Shown: one piece after another, positions 30,419 to 39,832 of the stretch
Numbering within the stretch: the first letter of the stretch is position 1
Layout: each line of letters starts with the position of its first letter
Source of the DNA: Campylobacter blaseri
GTDB lineage: Bacteria > Campylobacterota > Campylobacteria > Campylobacterales > Campylobacteraceae
NCBI RefSeq assembly: GCF_013201895.1
Contig: NZ_CP053841.1
Coordinates: forward strand, 1,116,001 to 1,180,000
DNA: 64,000 nucleotides
Direction: 5' to 3'
Notes under the pieces: generated by a model
Seen by the model: the letters and a program-made list of their open reading frames with translations, nothing else
Told to the model about the DNA's origin: nothing
Database searches by the model: none
Position numbers and translations under genes: made by a program

Positions 30419-30750
30419 CTTAAAGCGCCCATCTTTTTAAATGACCATTTTAAATTTTTACAAATATCATCATATTTTAGTTCGCCTATCTTAGATTTAG
30501 CTATTATTATATATTTGCCAGTTTCTAACTCGTCTTTGAAACTTAAAAAAGCAGCTCTAATAAGTCTTTTTGATAGATTTCTCTTGACTGCATTTCCTAC
30601 TTTTTTACTTGCTACAACTGTAAATTTATCTTCATTAAATGGGAGAAAATAAACTACAGCACATTCACAATGCCACTTCTTTGCATTTTCATAAATATAT
30701 TTAAATTCTTTTGCCTCATTAATTGGGGCAAAATTACCTAGACAGCCAAT
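30415..30750 (-). CDS. rnpA: Ribonuclease P protein component, non-canonical start
   Basis: Protein subunit of RNase P, which matures tRNA 5' ends. The frame is clear: [14 protein letters not shown], then [24 protein letters not shown], containing the RNR-type core. Upstream the frame is open to a TAG within rpmH, yet contains no ATG, GTG or TTG. Candidate starts are ATT at 30750, overlapping the end of rpmH, or ATT at 30723; I give the longer form (111 residues). The alternative is a sequencing error or small frameshift near the start. The stop overlaps yidD. Confidence 0.85.
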   Translation of the reverse strand: MGCLGNFAPINEAKEFKYIYENAKKWHCECAVVYFLPFNEDKFTVVASKKVGNAVKRNLSKRLIRAAFLSFKDELETGKYIIIAKSKIGELKYDDICKNLKWSFKKMGALR

Positions 30751-30872
30751 CTTTTTCTACCTTTTGCACGTCTTGCATTGATAACCTTGCGACCGTTTTT
30801 GGTCTTCATTCTAACTCTAAAACCATGCGTTCTCTTTTTAGGAGTTTTATGTGGTTGATATGTTCTTTTCAT
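30738..30872 (-). CDS. rpmH: 50S ribosomal protein L34
   Basis: A 44-residue very basic protein: [18 protein letters not shown], then [20 protein letters not shown], the complete L34 pattern. AAAAGGAAAACAAT precedes the ATG. It is first in the rpmH–rnpA–yidD–yidC–jag–mnmE order found in many bacteria. Confidence 0.98.
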   Translation of the reverse strand: MKRTYQPHKTPKKRTHGFRVRMKTKNGRKVINARRAKGRKRLAV

Positions 30873-31061
30873 ATTGTTTTCCTTTTAAAAATAATACAGA
30901 AAGAAGATTTTATCTTATTCTCACTTAAAAATAGATAAGATATCTACTATACAACACCACCCTATCCAATATTTTATAAATCAAAACCCTATTATATAAA
31001 AAATAAACTATTATTAAAATACTTTTTAGTACAATAACTAAAACTACTATTAAGGGTAATT

Positions 31062-31553
31062 ATGAAGAGTATTTTAAATATATATATGTTTTTACTAGCC
31101 ATGTTAATTGGTATGGAGATAAGTGCTGGTGCATTTGTAGCACCTGTTATATTTTTCCCGCAAAATTTGATAGGAGATGGTGTTTTAACCCATTTTCAAA
31201 GCGGACAAATGATGTCAGCAATATTTGTTAAGCTTAATTATGTGTTAATTGCTGTTTCTGTATTGGCTTTTTTATATGAAACTATAAACTTTTTTAAAAA
31301 TAAAATTGAAAATTTTAACATTAGATTTTCAACTTTTATGCTAGCTTCTATAAATTTAGCTCTTGCACTTTTATTTATTTTTTACTTTACAAGCTATATC
31401 TTGGAAGCTCAAAAATTAGGCGAAATAGCAACTATTCAAAGTAGTGAATTTAATCAAATCCATAAAGCAAGCGAGTGGTCTATGAAAATTATGATGATAG
31501 CTCAAACTATTTTATTTTTCATAAGATTTCCTAAAAACAAATCAAACTATTAA
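31062..31553 (+). CDS. DUF4149-like integral membrane protein
   Basis: 163 residues with four hydrophobic helices. The first helix region (YMFLLAMLIGMEISAGAFVAPVIF) with its conserved Gly/Pro and the FQSGQMMSAIFVKLNYVL segment fit the DUF4149 family, which has no firm function. It is divergent from rpmH, with a leader of about 190 bases that holds a TACAAT box at 31030-31035. It is followed 42 bases later by a glycosyltransferase gene on the same strand. Confidence 0.7.
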   Translation: MKSILNIYMFLLAMLIGMEISAGAFVAPVIFFPQNLIGDGVLTHFQSGQMMSAIFVKLNYVLIAVSVLAFLYETINFFKNKIENFNIRFSTFMLASINLALALLFIFYFTSYILEAQKLGEIATIQSSEFNQIHKASEWSMKIMMIAQTILFFIRFPKNKSNY

Positions 31554-31595
31554 TTAAAACTAAAAACATATTGAATTTTAAAAAAGATAGTCAAA

Positions 31596-32423
31596 ATGAG
31601 CAATCCTAAAACTAAATTTTCAGTTTTAATGTCTATATATTATAAAGAAACTCCTGAATTTTTTAATAAGGCTATGCAAAGCATTTGGGATAACCAAACG
31701 CTAAAACCAGATGAAATCATTTTAGTTAAAGATGGCCCTTTAACTGCAAAATTAGATGAAGTAATATCTATATGGCAAGAAAAAATTCCAAATATATTAA
31801 AAGTAATAGCACTTAAATCAAACCTTGGACTTGGTGATGCTTTAAATATTGGCTTAAAAGAATGTAGTTTTAATTTAGTTGCCAGAATGGACACAGACGA
31901 TATATCAATGCCCGATAGATTCAAAAAACAGATAGAAATATTTAAAGAAAAAGATATTGATATATGCAGTTCTTGGGCAAGAGAATTTGATGGTGATGAG
32001 ACAAATATCGTTTCTTATAAAAAAGTTCCCAAATTTCATAAAAATATTATAAAATTTTCAAAAAGCAGAAATCCACTAAATCACCCAGCAACTATGTACA
32101 AAAAAGAGGTTGTTAAAAATGCAGGTGGATATAAAAAAATGCTATGGTTTGAAGATTACTATTTATGGGCAAGAATGATAATAAATGGAGCAAAATTTTA
32201 TAATATTCAAGAACCTCTTGTTGATATGAGAGCAGGCTTTAGCCAACTAAAAAGAAGAAAGGGTTTAAAATATGCACTATATGAATTAAGGTTTCAAAAA
32301 GAACTTTTGGAAATTGGTTTTATAAATATATTTGAGTTTATAAGAAATGTTACTATAAGATTTATAGTTAGAATTTTACCAAAAAATATGGTTAAATGTA
32401 TATACAAATTACTAAGGAAATAG
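31596..32423 (+). CDS. GT2-family glycosyltransferase
   Basis: 275 residues with a GT-A fold: FSVLMSIYYKETPEFFNKAM, DEIILVKDGPL, SNLGLGDALNIGL and the DxD-like RMDTDDIS, then EDYYLWARMI, the catalytic-base region of GT2. It resembles amylovoran/AmsE-type transferases. It is away from the LPS operon, so its target may be another surface glycan. Confidence 0.87.
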   Translation: MSNPKTKFSVLMSIYYKETPEFFNKAMQSIWDNQTLKPDEIILVKDGPLTAKLDEVISIWQEKIPNILKVIALKSNLGLGDALNIGLKECSFNLVARMDTDDISMPDRFKKQIEIFKEKDIDICSSWAREFDGDETNIVSYKKVPKFHKNIIKFSKSRNPLNHPATMYKKEVVKNAGGYKKMLWFEDYYLWARMIINGAKFYNIQEPLVDMRAGFSQLKRRKGLKYALYELRFQKELLEIGFINIFEFIRNVTIRFIVRILPKNMVKCIYKLLRK

Positions 32424-32425
32424 TT

Positions 32426-32824
32426 ATGAAATTAAGAGTTTATTATGAAGATACAGATGCAGCAGGCATTGTCTATCATGCAAATTTTATAAAATTTTGT
32501 GAACGAGCTAGAAGTGAACTATTTTTTAGCTCAAATATACAAGCTTTTACAAAAAATAGGCATTTTGTAGTAACTTCTATAAATGCTAAATTTATTAAAA
32601 CAGCTTTTTTAGGCGATATCTTAGAGATTAAATCAAAAGCAAAAGAAATTAAAAAAGCAAGTATTATAATAGAGCAAAACATCTATAGGATTGCAAGTAT
32701 TGAAAAACCGCTAAATAAGCCTGAATTAGTTTTTAATGCAGATATCAAATTAGCATTTGTGTTAGATAAAAAACCAGCTAAAATGGATAAAGATATAATT
32801 GATTTTTTAAATAAAATTAGCTAA
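32426..32824 (+). CDS. ybgC: YbgC-type acyl-CoA thioesterase
   Basis: Hot-dog-fold thioesterase of 132 residues. The signature YYEDTDAAGIVYHANFIKFCERAR contains the catalytic Asp. I start at the ATG at 32426, which has AAGGA about 8 bases upstream and begins MKLRVYYEDTD; an upstream in-frame ATG at 32396 would overlap the glycosyltransferase by 28 bases. In many Gram-negatives ybgC lies beside tol-pal, which is not the case here. Confidence 0.93.
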   Translation: MKLRVYYEDTDAAGIVYHANFIKFCERARSELFFSSNIQAFTKNRHFVVTSINAKFIKTAFLGDILEIKSKAKEIKKASIIIEQNIYRIASIEKPLNKPELVFNADIKLAFVLDKKPAKMDKDIIDFLNKIS

Positions 32825-32833
32825 CGCTCTACC

Positions 32834-34048
32834 CTAGTTTATTGGAATAAATTTATATCTAGTTGTTTTATATATTTTTGTATCATATCTTATCCCGGCA
32901 CCAGAAATTTGCTCATCAAAAACTCTTTGCTTATTAGCTCCTGAATATGTTGAGTAAAGGTAATCAATCCCTATAGCAGTTGAATACGCAACCCAATTAT
33001 ATTCCATATCTAAACCAAGTAAACTAGCAGTAGATGAAATATCACTAGGTATATATGATATAGAATTAGCTATGTATAAGTTTTCTCTATTTCCATATTC
33101 TATTGAGGTAAGTAGCTTTGGTGCATAGTTGATTTGAGTTGTTAGATATGCCTTTGGTTTTGCTTTATTTATACTAATCTCATTTATTACAAATTCAGTC
33201 TTGCTAAGCGGTAAATTTAAAAAAACATCACTCTCATTAAATTTCTCATCTATAGTATCAAAAAGAGCTCTTTTTGAATTATCAACCATATTTTTTGCAA
33301 TTACATTATTTGAATTTATTTCAACATATCCATTTAGCGTCTTTGCTAAATAGCTTCCATCGTGATAGATTATTAAATTTGATGAGGATTTGTTTAAAAG
33401 CTCTCTTACTTGATCCTCATAACTAATACCACCAAAAAAGATATTCCCACTACTAGAGCCAACCGAGCTATAGTTTAAAGTCGGTATAAAAAAGAATGTA
33501 TTAGGGTCTGAATTGCTTGCTATATATCTTGCGCCATTAACAGTAAGTGGAGCTACTACAAGAGAAATTCCATCTCTTTTTATCTGTGATAAAGCATTTC
33601 TTAAAGAGGCTGAACTTTCATTTCCACTAAGATAAAACTTAATATCTGCATTAATGTTTTGAGATATTACATATGAAAATATAGCATCAGAAACTACATG
33701 CGAATACCCTTTTATCACTTGCTGAGGAATTAAAACAGCAATTTTCACAGAGTTTGAGCTATTTTTTGAACCACCATCTAAACCACCAAAAGCAATTAAA
33801 GATTTTATATTTCCGCTTAGTTTTGCATATAAATTTGATAAGAAATTATTTGCATTGCTTTCTTTAAATCTAGATAGAAAACTAAACTCCATTCCGCTAT
33901 TAACTAAATTTTGAAGACAGTTAGCATCGCAGTTTCCATGCTCTATATCTATGTAATTAATACTTGCAGGTGGAATATCTGAAATTTTCTGAACTTTAGC
34001 AAATGCAAACATTGGTACTAAACATATTAAAATTAAAATTTGTCTCAT
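32834..34048 (-). CDS. Periplasmic-binding-fold protein (LpoA-like)
   Basis: 404 residues with a signal peptide (about 1-17, ending MFAFA). A type 1 periplasmic-binding fold is suggested by VKIAVLIPQQVIKGYSHVVSDAIFS, DGISLVVAPLTVNGARYIA and FFIPTLNY. These resemble the branched-chain amino acid receptor/LpoA group, where LpoA activates penicillin-binding proteins. No lipobox cysteine is seen at the cleavage site, so it is probably soluble. It is the last gene of a four-gene minus-strand run (M48 protease, prmC, UDG-like, this), overlapping the previous gene by 4 bases. Function unproven. Confidence 0.6.
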   Translation of the reverse strand: MRQILILICLVPMFAFAKVQKISDIPPASINYIDIEHGNCDANCLQNLVNSGMEFSFLSRFKESNANNFLSNLYAKLSGNIKSLIAFGGLDGGSKNSSNSVKIAVLIPQQVIKGYSHVVSDAIFSYVISQNINADIKFYLSGNESSASLRNALSQIKRDGISLVVAPLTVNGARYIASNSDPNTFFFIPTLNYSSVGSSSGNIFFGGISYEDQVRELLNKSSSNLIIYHDGSYLAKTLNGYVEINSNNVIAKNMVDNSKRALFDTIDEKFNESDVFLNLPLSKTEFVINEISINKAKPKAYLTTQINYAPKLLTSIEYGNRENLYIANSISYIPSDISSTASLLGLDMEYNWVAYSTAIGIDYLYSTYSGANKQRVFDEQISGAGIRYDTKIYKTTRYKFIPIN

Positions 34049-34695
34049 ATTAACTCTCTTATCTTTTCTAAATCTTTTATTAATTCATCTTTTTTACTTG
34101 GATTTTTAGCAATATAATCCATATCAAAAACCGGAATTAAAAAAGAGTTGTTAAGCTTAAACACAGACCCATGGCTAATATCTAAACTTGGTAAATCACT
34201 ATCTTGTAAAACTATTTTAGAACAAAGCTCGCCCATAGTCAATATAACCTTAGGTTTTATCTTATCTATCTCTTCAAAAAGATATGGGCTACACTTCATA
34301 ACAGACTCCTCTGTTATGGTTACATTTTTAGGAGTTTTACATTTAATTAAAAAACTAGTGTAAATCTCATCTTCTTTTAATCCACTATATTCTAACAAAA
34401 GTTCTCTTAATTTTATAGAAACCTCTCCACTATAAAGTTTTCCACTCTCATCTTCTTTAAATGTAGGGTTTTCTAAAATAACCATTAATTTAGCTGAAGT
34501 ATTGTTTGAAAATATGCTATTTTTTCTATTTTTTGAAAAAGCACAAAGTTCACAACATTTTAAGGCATTTTGCAGCTTTTCTATATTTTCAAAGTTATTA
34601 TCGTGTTTATAATTTATAAAATTATCATCAATGTATTTATATCCAAAAGCTTTATAATATTGGAGTCTTTGTATCAAAAATATATTATCACTCAA
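34045..34695 (-). CDS. Divergent family-4-like uracil-DNA glycosylase
   Basis: 216 residues. Four cysteines fit the 4Fe-4S layout of family 4 UDGs: CELC (about 47-50) and, later, IKCKTP … MKCSPYL. Other matches are GKLYSGEVSIKLRELL and KIKPKVILTMGELCSKIV. Two catalytic motifs look eroded: the usual GEAPG is ENPTF, and the usual HP(S/A) strand is FDMDYIAKNPSKK, with Asp-Met where His-Pro is expected. It may have altered or lost activity. The start is TTG, overlapping prmC by 8 bases. Confidence 0.75.
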   Translation of the reverse strand: MSDNIFLIQRLQYYKAFGYKYIDDNFINYKHDNNFENIEKLQNALKCCELCAFSKNRKNSIFSNNTSAKLMVILENPTFKEDESGKLYSGEVSIKLRELLLEYSGLKEDEIYTSFLIKCKTPKNVTITEESVMKCSPYLFEEIDKIKPKVILTMGELCSKIVLQDSDLPSLDISHGSVFKLNNSFLIPVFDMDYIAKNPSKKDELIKDLEKIRELI

Positions 34696-35494
34696 AATTT
34701 TCCCTTTTATTCATAGCTACAAACCCTCTATCAAAACCTGCTAAATCTTTATAAAACTCATACACAAAACCATTTTTATCCAAGATATTTGATAAAATCT
34801 CTTTTTGATCATATCCTATTTCACAAGCTAGATATTTAGCTCGTTTTTTTGCAAGTATGATTATATTTTCTAAAATTTCATGTCCATCTTTACCACCAAA
34901 AAGTGCCATATCAGGCTCATTTTTAACCCATTTATCAAGCTTATAATCCTCTTTTATATATGGTGGATTAGATACTATGATATCAAAATTTCCATCTATT
35001 TTATCCATATATGCACACTTTATAAAACTAACTTTGCTATTAAACTTACTGGCATTAACCTTTGCAACTTCAAGTGCTTTAGTGGATATATCACTTGCTA
35101 TAATTTTACTGTTAGGAAGCTCTTTTTCTAAACTTATACTTATAATCCCACTTCCAAAACCTATCTCACAAATTTTTGGATTTTTAATATTTTTGGCAAT
35201 CTCTAAAGTTTTTTCTACTAAAATTTCAGTTTCAAACCTAGGTATTAATACTCCCTTTTTTACAAAAAACTCTCTATCTAAAAAGCTTGCCTTTTCAACT
35301 ATATATTCAAGTGGCTCTGAGTTTTTAAATCTTTCAATAAGTTTAAAATATTCTTTTTCATCTTTAAGTTTTTCATTAAATTTTAAAATTAGATTAGACT
35401 CATCAGTATTTAAAACAAATTTTAAAAGTTCTTTAGCTACGGTTCTTGAGCTTGTTTCCTCACTAGCTTTTTTAAAAGCCTCAAATATTGTCAT
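34688..35494 (-). CDS. prmC: Release factor glutamine methyltransferase
   Basis: Methylates the GGQ glutamine of release factors RF1/RF2. The 268 residues have a helical N-terminal domain, PRFETEILVE, the AdoMet site CEIGFGSGIISISL and the NPPY motif IIVSNPPYIKED. The 5' end overlaps the M48 protease gene by 14 bases. Confidence 0.95.
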   Translation of the reverse strand: MTIFEAFKKASEETSSRTVAKELLKFVLNTDESNLILKFNEKLKDEKEYFKLIERFKNSEPLEYIVEKASFLDREFFVKKGVLIPRFETEILVEKTLEIAKNIKNPKICEIGFGSGIISISLEKELPNSKIIASDISTKALEVAKVNASKFNSKVSFIKCAYMDKIDGNFDIIVSNPPYIKEDYKLDKWVKNEPDMALFGGKDGHEILENIIILAKKRAKYLACEIGYDQKEILSNILDKNGFVYEFYKDLAGFDRGFVAMNKRENFE

Positions 35495-36686
35495 TTTCTA
35501 ATTGTGTAATTCTTTCATATAGTGTTGGGTGTGAATGGTAAAAATTAGAATAAATTTTATGTGATTTTGGAAAAGCTTTATTCTCACTACCTAATTTTTT
35601 CAAAGCACTTATCATATCATCTTTATCTTGAATTTCTGCTCCAAACTCATCGGCTTTAAACTCACATTTTCTACTTATAGATGACTGAATAGGTGTTATA
35701 AAAAACGATAAAATAGGACTTAAAACCATTAACATTATAATGATACTTCCTCCACTTTTTGCGATTCCAGCTGATTCAAATACACTAAATGGTAAATTTC
35801 CAAAAATTAAAAACATAATAAAAATGCCAACACTTGCAAACACTAAATTTCTAATTATATCTTTATTTTTAAAATGCCCTAACTCATGACCTAGTACTGC
35901 TAAAATTTCATTTATACTTAATTTTTGTATCAATGTATCAAATAAAACCACTCTTTTTGAAGCTCCAAGTCCACCAAAATAGGCATTTAGCCTATTATCT
36001 CTCTTGCTTGCATCAATAGTAAAAATTCCACTACTTTTAAATCCACATTTTTGCATTAAGCTTTCAATACCATCTTGAAGATCTTTGTTTTCTAATGGTT
36101 TCATCTTGTTGAACATAGGAGCTATGATAGTTGGATATATGAAATTTATAATTAAGATTATAACAAAGGACAAAACTGCTGCCCAAATCCACCACGAAGC
36201 GCCCAAAAACTCAATGCATAAAAGTATCAAATACACAAATAAAGAGCCAAAAATTATAGTTAAACTAAATGCTTTTATAAAGTCTAAAATGAATGTTTTC
36301 TTATCTATCGTAGAAAAACCAAACTTTTTATCTTTTATAAATTTAGAATATATCTCAAATGGTAGTCCTAAGATAGATGAGATTACTATATAGCTCATTA
36401 CAAATAGTAAATTTTGAACTATTGTATCATCTAAAACTATCTTAGTATAGAGTAGTTTTAAGCCAAAAGATAGCCAAAACACAGTGAGTATAAAATCATA
36501 AACCAAAGTAGTTATCTCAAATTTCTTATTTGTTACTGAAATTTTAGCAGCCTCTTTATAGATTTTATCGTCTAAAATAACTGCATCTTTTTTGGATTCC
36601 TCATTTATAAAACTTATCTCTAAAATTTCTAATGAAATTTTTATCATTGTATATACTAAAAATACCGATATTAAAAATATTAACAT
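35481..36686 (-). CDS. M48-family membrane metalloprotease (Ste24/CAAX prenyl protease 1 type)
   Basis: Polytopic zinc protease of about 401 residues. The zinc site LGHELGHFKNKD and the downstream glutamate in CEFKADEFG are intact, and IDASKRDNRLNAYFGGLG is typical of the Ste24 group. Several membrane helices flank the site. I start at the ATG at 36686, preceded by GGAG; an in-frame ATG at 36710 would add eight residues and swallow that ribosome site. The bacterial role is probably membrane-protein turnover. Confidence 0.92.
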   Translation of the reverse strand: MLIFLISVFLVYTMIKISLEILEISFINEESKKDAVILDDKIYKEAAKISVTNKKFEITTLVYDFILTVFWLSFGLKLLYTKIVLDDTIVQNLLFVMSYIVISSILGLPFEIYSKFIKDKKFGFSTIDKKTFILDFIKAFSLTIIFGSLFVYLILLCIEFLGASWWIWAAVLSFVIILIINFIYPTIIAPMFNKMKPLENKDLQDGIESLMQKCGFKSSGIFTIDASKRDNRLNAYFGGLGASKRVVLFDTLIQKLSINEILAVLGHELGHFKNKDIIRNLVFASVGIFIMFLIFGNLPFSVFESAGIAKSGGSIIIMLMVLSPILSFFITPIQSSISRKCEFKADEFGAEIQDKDDMISALKKLGSENKAFPKSHKIYSNFYHSHPTLYERITQLENDNI

Positions 36687-36764
36687 TGCTTCTCCATTGT
36701 TTATTATCATGTAAAATAATAGTAAATTTTAGTTAAATTTAGTTAATAAAAAATAAGGGTAAAT

Positions 36765-37613
36765 ATGAAAATAGCAATAAGCGGTTCAACCGGCATGGTT
36801 GGGAGATATTTAAAAGACTATCTAGGGGTTGAAGTTATAGGTTTAACTCGTGAAATTTTAGCAGATGATGAAAGTTTGTTAAATGCTTTAAAAGATTGTG
36901 ATGGAATTATAAACTTAGCAGGAGCTACAATATCTAAAAAATGGACAGATAGCTATAAAAAAGAGCTCTATGAAAGTAGAATTCAAACAACTAAAAAAAT
37001 AGTTAATGCACTAGGCAAGTTAGATAATAAGCCAAAAGTTTTTATCTCAACTTCTGCTGTTGGAATTTATGAAGATGGTTTTAGTAGTAGCGAAAAAGAG
37101 GCAATTTATGGTAATGATTTTTTGGCTAATTTAGCAAAAGACTGGGAAAAAGAGGCACTAAGAGCCAAAAATGAACTTGGTATAAAAACAACTATATTTA
37201 GATTTGGTGTAGTTTTAAGTAAAAGCGGTGGAGCATTAAAACAGATGGAGCTTCCTTTTAAACTAGGTCTTGGCGGAAAGATAGGTAATGGAAAAAATAT
37301 TATTTCTTGGATACACATAAAAGATCTTGCAAAAGCCATAAAATTAGCTTTAAATGAAGATATAAAAGATGATATATACAACCTTACTAGCCCAAACTCA
37401 ATAAGCAATGAAGCTTTTTCAAAAGAGCTTGCTAGTGCCTTAAACCGCCCTATGTTTTTTACCATTCCAGTTTTTGTTTTAAAACTAAAATTAAAAGAGG
37501 GTGTAACTGTTTTAACAAGCTCAGTTGATGCAAAACCTAAAAAACTACTCGATAATGGATTTAAATTTGAATACCCTTTATTAAAAGAAGCATTAAGCGA
37601 TATTTATAGTTAA
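36765..37613 (+). CDS. TIGR01777-family NAD-dependent epimerase/reductase
   Basis: 282-residue short-chain-fold protein. It has the N-terminal nucleotide site ISGSTGMVGRYL, GIINLAGATISKKWT, FRFGVVLSKSGGALKQM and SWIHIKDLAKAI, a pattern typical of the TIGR01777/SDR39 (YfcH) family, whose substrate is not established. It is divergent from the M48 protease gene. Confidence 0.9.
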   Translation: MKIAISGSTGMVGRYLKDYLGVEVIGLTREILADDESLLNALKDCDGIINLAGATISKKWTDSYKKELYESRIQTTKKIVNALGKLDNKPKVFISTSAVGIYEDGFSSSEKEAIYGNDFLANLAKDWEKEALRAKNELGIKTTIFRFGVVLSKSGGALKQMELPFKLGLGGKIGNGKNIISWIHIKDLAKAIKLALNEDIKDDIYNLTSPNSISNEAFSKELASALNRPMFFTIPVFVLKLKLKEGVTVLTSSVDAKPKKLLDNGFKFEYPLLKEALSDIYS

Positions 37614-37678
37614 ATTTCAAACTAAGCTTTTTTTAGATAAACTATATAAATTTACAAAATCCAATATAAAGTTGAAAT

Positions 37679-39382
37679 ATGAGAAAATTTTTATCTCTTT
37701 TTTTAGTTTTCACTATTTTACCATTAGCACTTTTTGCTGATGATGTAAGTAGTGTTAACGCAGACAAATTTGGGATACTAACCCTTATCCCACCACTAGT
37801 TGCCATAAGTTTGGCTTTTATAACTAAAGATGTTGTTTTATCACTTTTCCTAGGTGTTTTTAGTGGAACATTTATGATAAGTGTTATAGAAAACAATATC
37901 TTTATAGCTATCATAAAAGGCTTTGTTGATGTTAGCAATAAAGCTATAAACTCAATGGCTGACTCTTGGAATGCTGGAATTATGCTTCAAGTTTTAGCTA
38001 TAGGTGGTGTAGTTGCTCTTATCTCAAAAATGGGTGGAACAAAGGCGGTCGCAGAGTGGCTTGCTAAAAAGTCAAAAAGTGGGGTTTCTGCTCAAATTTA
38101 TACTTGGGTAATGGGACTTTTTGTATTTTTTGATGACTATGCAAATGCCCTTATTGTTGGTCCTGTTATGCGTCCTGTAACTGATAAATTTAAAATTTCT
38201 CGTGAGAAACTTGCATTTATAATTGACGCTACGGCAGCACCTATAGCTGGTATTGCTATAATTTCAACATGGATAGGCTATGAGCTTTCAATTATTAAAT
38301 CATCTTATGAGCTAATAGGCGTTACAGATATAAACGCATTTGCTATATTTTTAGAAACAATTCCTTATAGATTTTATAATATATTTATGCTTGTTTTTGT
38401 TGTAGCCACTGCTGTTATGAACAGGGAGTTTGGACCAATGTATAAAGCACAAATGAGAGCTTTAAAAACAGGTGTAGTTGAATCAACAAACCAACAAAGC
38501 ATTAATAATGTAGAAGATAAAGCACTTCTTCCAAAAGAAGGGATCAAACTTCAAACTTCAAATGCTATAATTCCTATTTTGGTCTTAATGATTGCAGCAT
38601 TTACAGGCTTTTATCTAAATGGTATGTCAACACTTGAAGGAGAGGCTTTAGCGCAAGTCAAAGCATCACCTTTATCGTTTTTTGCACTTCGTGAAACATT
38701 TGGAAATGCTGATGCGTCTGTAGTTCTTTTCCAGGCTGCTTTATTTGCAACTGTTGTGGCTATATTTCTTGGTATGTATAGAAAGATATTTACAGCTTCA
38801 GAGGCGATAGAAGTATGGATAAAAGGGTGGAAAACTATGATAATCACAATAGTTATACTACTTCTTGCATGGTCACTAAGCTCTGTTATAAAAGATGTAG
38901 GAACATCTGTTTATCTAGTAAATGTTTTATCAGATGCTATCCCTAGCTGGGCACTTCCAGCGATAATCTTTGTTCTTGGTTCATTTATATCTTTTGCAGC
39001 CGGAACAAGCTATGGAACTATGGGTATATTAATGCCACTAGTTGTTCCACTAGCCTTTGCTATAGGTGGATTTAATGGCTTTGAGGGAGAGGCTATGCAT
39101 AATTATATGATTATGAATGTAGGGGCTGTTTTAACAGGAGCTATCTTTGGAGATCACTGCTCGCCTATTTCAGATACAACGATACTTTCATCAATGGGTG
39201 CTGGTTGTAACCATATAGACCATGTTGCAACGCAAGTTACATACGCTTTATCAGTTGCTGTTATAACTGTTGTGGCTGGTTATATACCTGTTGCAATGGG
39301 GTATTCAGTATTTATAGCACTTCCACTTGGTTTTATAGCTGTATTTTTAATGCTAAGAGTATTTGGTAAAAAGATAATATAA
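37679..39382 (+). CDS. NhaC-family Na+/H+ antiporter
   Basis: 567-residue inner-membrane antiporter. An N-terminal signal-like helix (ending LALFA) precedes about a dozen helices. Family landmarks are FFDDYANALIVGPVMRPV, DATAAPIAGIAIISTWIGYE and GDHCSPISDTTILSSMGAG. It would expel Na+ in exchange for H+. Some NhaC-fold members carry organic acids instead (malate/lactate antiport), so the substrate is not certain. A strong hairpin follows the stop. Confidence 0.9.
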   Translation: MRKFLSLFLVFTILPLALFADDVSSVNADKFGILTLIPPLVAISLAFITKDVVLSLFLGVFSGTFMISVIENNIFIAIIKGFVDVSNKAINSMADSWNAGIMLQVLAIGGVVALISKMGGTKAVAEWLAKKSKSGVSAQIYTWVMGLFVFFDDYANALIVGPVMRPVTDKFKISREKLAFIIDATAAPIAGIAIISTWIGYELSIIKSSYELIGVTDINAFAIFLETIPYRFYNIFMLVFVVATAVMNREFGPMYKAQMRALKTGVVESTNQQSINNVEDKALLPKEGIKLQTSNAIIPILVLMIAAFTGFYLNGMSTLEGEALAQVKASPLSFFALRETFGNADASVVLFQAALFATVVAIFLGMYRKIFTASEAIEVWIKGWKTMIITIVILLLAWSLSSVIKDVGTSVYLVNVLSDAIPSWALPAIIFVLGSFISFAAGTSYGTMGILMPLVVPLAFAIGGFNGFEGEAMHNYMIMNVGAVLTGAIFGDHCSPISDTTILSSMGAGCNHIDHVATQVTYALSVAVITVVAGYIPVAMGYSVFIALPLGFIAVFLMLRVFGKKII

Positions 39383-39391
39383 ATTATTCTA

Positions 39392-39417
39392 TAGGGTAAG
39401 TTTATAAGCTTACCCTA
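39392..39417. terminator. Terminator after the NhaC antiporter
   Basis: A 9-bp stem (TAGGGTAAG / CTTACCCTA) with an 8-base loop, 9 bases after the stop codon and followed by ACTTTTCACTTTT on the plus strand. Confidence 0.75.
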
Positions 39418-39832
39418 ACTTTTCACTTTTAATTTTCTTTCATCTTATCATTTAAAAGATTTTTTATCTTATTATTTTAAGTATTTTATCCTGTCATTCT
39501 AAGCGTAGTGAAGAATCCAGTAAAATAACAAATTATAAGTATGAATTAAAAATTAAATTCTTCACATTCGTTCAAAATGACAAAATAAATTTAAGGCAAT
39601 AAGAATAAAAGATATTTTTCGATACACTAAGAATAAACAAAGATTATTTAAGATATCAAAGTAAATTCAGAATAACAAAGCAATAATATACTTTAAAAAA
39701 ATTAAATAACTTTAAAAACTATACAAAATGTGTTTAAATGATAAAATATGAAAATATAAATAACTAAGTATTGCCTAAAATAAGAAAAACGGTGAAAACA
39801 CAAGTTTTATAATTTTACATTATTTATACTAG
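39418..39832. other. Long gene-free gap holding a palindromic dispersed element
   Basis: About 415 bases between the NhaC terminator and the end of the ABC-F gene, with no coding signal. The left part contains the palindromic element at 39491-39585. The rest is AT-rich and contains degenerate AATAACAAA/AATGACAAA-like words also seen at 48841-49340. Confidence 0.6.
39491..39585. repeat. Palindromic dispersed repeat, copy A
   Basis: TGTCATTCTAAGCGTAGTGA at the left faces TCACATTCGTTCAAAATGAC at the right, giving imperfect terminal inverted repeats of about 25 bp around an AT-rich core. The reverse complement aligns with 49068-49150 over most of its length, and one end alone recurs near 49290-49320. 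It is MITE-like in form; no transposase is present. Confidence 0.65.
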
